Source of the DNA: DATARH01 sp050246595
Lineage (GTDB): Bacteria; Pseudomonadota; Alphaproteobacteria; ATCC43930; CGMCC-115725
Assembly: GCA_050246595.1 (NCBI GenBank)
Contig: JBFWVT010000006.1
Coordinates: 1-64,000 of the forward strand
Reading direction: 5' to 3'
Length of the DNA stretch: 64,000 bases
A program made the translations under genes and the position numbers. The first letter of the stretch is position 1, and every line of letters begins with the position of its first letter. Shown piece by piece: positions 61,036-64,000 of this stretch. Below the pieces are notes generated by a model. The model made no database searches. It worked only from the letters and a program-made list of their open reading frames with translations, and had not been told where the DNA came from.

Positions 61036-62133
61036 TCATCCGTCCTCGAGGTGAAGCAGCATCGAGACGCCGAAAATCATGCTGACGCCGGCCGGAGTCC
61101 AGGCGGCGAGCAGAACCGGGATTCTGGCCGAAAGACCCAGGGCGAAGACCACGTCCGACAGAAAATACAGCAGGAAGCCGGCGGCGACCCCGCTCATCAG
61201 CAGCGCCACCGCCCCGCCGCGCCGCTGCATGCGCAGGCTGAACGAGGCCGCGACAAGCACCATTGCGCAAAACAGCAGCGGCTTCGCCAGCAGGACGTTG
61301 AAGTGCAGCCGGTGACGCTGCGCCGAGAATCCGGACTGCTCCAGCAATGCGATGTAACCGGGCAATTCCCAGAACGACATCGACTCGGGCGAGGCGAGGC
61401 TCTCCTCGATCTTGCGGGAGGTCAGGCTGGTGGCGATCCGCATCGCGTCGAATCGTTCGGCCGGTTCTCCGGGACGGAAGCGCTGGCCCTGCCCGATGAC
61501 CCAGAACCCGCGTTCGAGGCGGGCCGATCGCGCCTCGATCCGTCCGGTGAATTGCGCGCGGGAATCGATGAAGAACAGACCGACATCGCGCAGAGCAAGA
61601 TCGCGCCCGGCGAGTTTGTCGCCATGCAGGATCACCTGACCGCCGGCACCGTCGCTCTGGCGCAGCCAGAGCGCGCCGTTCGACAGGCTGGTCGGGTCTC
61701 CGCTCAGTCGCAGGATGCGGCTCTCCAGCTTGGCGTAGCCGGCCTGCATCGCCGACGCGACCGGATTGAACAACATGACGGCCACCGCCCCGATCAGCAG
61801 CGCCGTCAGGACTGCGGGCGCGAGAAACGCCCAGGCCGAGATGCCGGCGGCGCGGGCCGCGACCAGTTCGTTGCTGCGCGTCAGGCGCCAGAACACGAGC
61901 ATCGTGCCGAACAGGATCGCGAACGGCATCACATCCTGCGCGGTATGGGGCAGCTTGAGCGCCGCCATCTGCAGCAGCACGCTCCATGTGGCCTGCGCCC
62001 GCGAGCCGGAGCGCCGTATCAGCTCGATATAGTCGAGCAGGAAAGCGATGCCGACCATCGTGCCAAAGACGGCGCCGAACCATGCCAGGAATTGGCGGGC
62101 GATGTAGCCGGACAGGGTCCGCGCGATCGGCAT
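61036..62133 (-). CDS. lptG: LPS export ABC transporter permease LptG
   Basis: A 365-residue inner-membrane permease of the YjgP/YjgQ family. N-terminus RTLSGYIARQFLAWFGAVFGTMVGIAFLLDYIEL, the coupling region SNELVAARAAGISAWAFLAPAV, a periplasmic beta-jellyroll part and three C-terminal helices. With LptF and the ATPase LptB it extracts LPS from the membrane. 20 bases after lptF. Confidence 0.93.
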   Translation of the reverse strand: MPIARTLSGYIARQFLAWFGAVFGTMVGIAFLLDYIELIRRSGSRAQATWSVLLQMAALKLPHTAQDVMPFAILFGTMLVFWRLTRSNELVAARAAGISAWAFLAPAVLTALLIGAVAVMLFNPVASAMQAGYAKLESRILRLSGDPTSLSNGALWLRQSDGAGGQVILHGDKLAGRDLALRDVGLFFIDSRAQFTGRIEARSARLERGFWVIGQGQRFRPGEPAERFDAMRIATSLTSRKIEESLASPESMSFWELPGYIALLEQSGFSAQRHRLHFNVLLAKPLLFCAMVLVAASFSLRMQRRGGAVALLMSGVAAGFLLYFLSDVVFALGLSARIPVLLAAWTPAGVSMIFGVSMLLHLEDG

Positions 62134-62153
62134 CCTGGGAGTCCCGCTTACGG

Positions 62154-63269
62154 TCAGCCGATCGCCGCCGCTGCCCGCCGTGGGCGCCGGCGGGGGAGGC
62201 CGAACCGCAGGACCACGATCCCCAGCACCAGCGGCGACAGATTGACGATATAGAGCAGCGGGATCAGGTCGGTATTGCGGCCGGCCAGGTTCTTGACCCC
62301 GAGATCGACCGCCTGGAACAGAAAGGCGATCCCGACCGCCAGCAGTACGCGACGCAACTGGCCGCGCCGGTCGAGTTCGCCCGGCAGCAGGCAGGCCAGC
62401 GGTATCATGACAAAGCTGAAAATCGACAGCGGCACCACGAGGCGCTGATGCGCCTCGACGATAAAGCTGCGCCGCAGCATCGGGTCGAGCTGCGGCGGCG
62501 GCCGAAACAACTCGTCGAGAAACCGCTCCTGGGCTTCGCGGAACCTGACGCCGGGCGCGTCGCGCAGCAGGTTGAGATCGAGCGTATAGCGGTCGAAAGT
62601 CAGAATCGAGAGCTTGCCGGAGGCGCGGTCAAAGCTCTGCCGGCTGCCGTTCACCATGATGAGGCGCGAGATCTGCTCGTCATCGGTGAAGGCGCCGCGC
62701 TCGGCGACGATCGTAACCGGTTGCCGCGGATCGCGATCGTCGTGGATCAACAGACCGGTGACCTGGCCGCGCTCGTCGCGCCCGGCGATATAGATCGTCA
62801 GCTTGCTCGAAATCGTCGTAAACGTGCCCTCCTGCAGCAGCGCCGAGACAAAGCGGTTGCGAATCTCGAATTGCAGGTCCTTGAACGCCCGGTTCGACGC
62901 CGGCAGGAAATAGGCGGACAGGCTGAGCAGCGCGGCGCAGCCGATGCCGGCCAGGACAAAGACCGGGCGAGCGAGCGTAAACGGCCCCATCCCCGCACCG
63001 CGCATCACCACCAGCTCGCTCTCCGAGGTCAGCCGGTTGAACACGAACAGAACCGCGATAAAGGCGCCGATCGGCAGGACGATATCGAGAAACCGCGGCA
63101 GGATCAGCAATGCCAGGTAAAGAAAAAGCTCGGCCGAGAGGCCGCGATTGACGATCAGATCGACGAGACGCAGCGATTGCGCCAGCCACACGGCGGCGCT
63201 GAGCGCGGCTGTGACAAAGACCATGATGCTGAACGATTGCCGCAGGATATAGCGGTCGAGGATCGTCAT
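62154..63269 (-). CDS. lptF: LPS export ABC transporter permease LptF
   Basis: A 371-residue permease, partner of LptG. MTILDRYILRQSFSIMVFVTAALSAAVWLAQSLRLVDLIV is the typical start, SESELVVMRGAGMGP the coupling helix, and RLVVPLSIFSFVMIPLACLL a C-terminal helix. The ATG at 63269 is chosen because the family start motif follows; upstream codons are Arg/Pro-rich. Divergent from pepA, a common arrangement. Confidence 0.93.
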   Translation of the reverse strand: MTILDRYILRQSFSIMVFVTAALSAAVWLAQSLRLVDLIVNRGLSAELFLYLALLILPRFLDIVLPIGAFIAVLFVFNRLTSESELVVMRGAGMGPFTLARPVFVLAGIGCAALLSLSAYFLPASNRAFKDLQFEIRNRFVSALLQEGTFTTISSKLTIYIAGRDERGQVTGLLIHDDRDPRQPVTIVAERGAFTDDEQISRLIMVNGSRQSFDRASGKLSILTFDRYTLDLNLLRDAPGVRFREAQERFLDELFRPPPQLDPMLRRSFIVEAHQRLVVPLSIFSFVMIPLACLLPGELDRRGQLRRVLLAVGIAFLFQAVDLGVKNLAGRNTDLIPLLYIVNLSPLVLGIVVLRFGLPRRRPRRAAAAIG

Positions 63270-63421
63270 CGCCGGCGGATCATAGGGGCGGCGGCATGCC
63301 GCCGCCACCGCTTTCCTGCCGCAAGGATCGGCCGGCGGCGAGCGCCTCGCCGGCATTGACTCGCGCCGGCAACGCGTCTATCGCGCGGGCAGGCTTTGGT
63401 TGGCTGGCCCGGAGTTGCCCG

Positions 63422-64000
63422 ATGAAGATCGACTTCGCGAAATTCGCGCCGCCCCGATCGGGCGCTGTCGTCGTCGGCGCATGGGAGGACCGGGTCCTGA
63501 CCGCGGCGGCGCGGCGGCTCGATGAAGAGACCGGCGGCGCGATCGGCCGGGCCGTTGCTGCCTCTCCGCGCTTCCACGGCAAGAAGAATGAGCTGCTGCC
63601 GCTGATCGGACCGCCGAACGTGCCGCTGAGCCGCATCGTCGTGGCCGGCCTTGGCAAGCCGGACGCGGTCGATGCCCGGCTGTTGCAGGACCTCGGCGGC
63701 AATCTCGTCGCGCATCTGAACGGCGCCGGCGAAAGCGAGGCGACCATCGCGATCGAACTCAATGACGGCGCGCCAGGGACGCCAGGGGTGAAGCCGGGCG
63801 AGGCCGCCGCGCAGCTCGCCTTTGGCGCTGCGTTGCGCGCCTATCGCTTCGACAAATACCGCACCACCGAAAAACCCGAAAAGAAACTCTCGCTCGCCGC
63901 GATCACGGTGGCGACCGAGGCGCCCGACGCCGCCAGGGAAGCGCACCGCGCGCTCGGCGCTGCCGCCGAGGCGATCGCCTTTACGCGCGATCTGGTTTCC
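63422..64000 (+). CDS. pepA: Leucyl aminopeptidase, N-terminal part (cut by the window end)
   Basis: The first 193 residues of a cytosol (M17) aminopeptidase. MKIDFAKFAPPRSGAVVVGAWEDR, then FHGKKNELLPLIGPPNVPLSRIVVAGLGKPDA, and GAALRAYRFDKYRT are the conserved N-terminal-domain features. The catalytic domain with the metal site lies beyond the window. It is divergent from lptF, with about 150 bp between the starts. Confidence 0.9.
   Translation, partial: MKIDFAKFAPPRSGAVVVGAWEDRVLTAAARRLDEETGGAIGRAVAASPRFHGKKNELLPLIGPPNVPLSRIVVAGLGKPDAVDARLLQDLGGNLVAHLNGAGESEATIAIELNDGAPGTPGVKPGEAAAQLAFGAALRAYRFDKYRTTEKPEKKLSLAAITVATEAPDAAREAHRALGAAAEAIAFTRDLVS

Noticed and set aside
58692..61085. Very long open frame on the + strand opposite lptD (almost 800 codons)
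   Set aside because: It mirrors lptD over its whole length, is rich in Arg/Asp/Gly/Gln and has no domain; such antisense frames are a by-product of the high GC content.
63770..63800. Short GC-rich Pro/Gly stretch in pepA considered as another inserted palindromic element
   Set aside because: No inverted repeat of the kind seen at 3389-3510 is present, so it is more likely ordinary variation.

Overview
The window is a GC-rich chromosomal piece of an alphaproteobacterium, probably Rhodospirillales-like. This rests on the gene order tlpA-type / argH / lptM / lysA / TIGR02302, the run fabD-fabG-acpP-fabF-mltG-yicC-gmk followed by rsmA-pdxA-surA-lptD-lptG-lptF and pepA, and the presence of GcrA-like and DUF6456-like proteins. 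The genus cannot be named from sequence alone.

Layout. Positions 1-20,400 hold metabolic and envelope genes: a uronate-dehydrogenase-like SDR, a LysR regulator divergent from a cupin, a tandem (fused) ABC exporter interrupted in frame by a palindromic repeat, an AT-rich orphan gene, a DHA2-type MFS pump, a small GIY-YIG protein, a DinB-like protein, a DUF35/thiolase pair, a DUF882 Tat-exported peptidase-like protein, the lysine/arginine block, an esterase, an MBL hydrolase and a small Cys-rich protein.

Positions 20,408-48,829 hold a phage-derived cluster with no visible integrase or replication genes. It starts with a divergent HTH/S24 repressor and GcrA-like/DUF6456-like regulators. A consensus promoter overlapped by a palindrome then precedes the large terminase. 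The backbone order matches gene transfer agents (GTAs) and related lambdoid-type phages: TerL, portal, protease, capsid, connector, tail terminator, tube, assembly chaperone (with a likely -1 frameshift), short tape measure, DUF2460, DUF2163, NlpC/P60, tip proteins. Inserted in this backbone are four proteins with Sec-type signal peptides, among them a beta-helix protein with three repeats, a fibre-like protein and an alpha/beta-hydrolase-like protein. Three strong intrinsic terminators lie only 11-22 bp before the start codons of capsid, tape measure and holin-like genes. The right end carries a membrane coiled-coil protein, a holin-like protein, then three successive toxin C-terminus / DUF2019-like immunity cassettes in different states of decay, and a small lipoprotein.

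Positions 48,855-64,000 return to housekeeping: a 4 x 17-bp tandem repeat, the fatty-acid synthesis operon, mltG, yicC-like, gmk, then on the opposite strand rsmA-pdxA-surA-lptD-lptG-lptF (outer-membrane biogenesis), and the 5' part of pepA.

The most unusual part is the phage-derived cluster. It looks like a domesticated, possibly GTA-like particle that carried exported fibre-like and hydrolase-like proteins and a polymorphic-toxin cassette array, of which one immunity gene is still intact while the toxins are broken.
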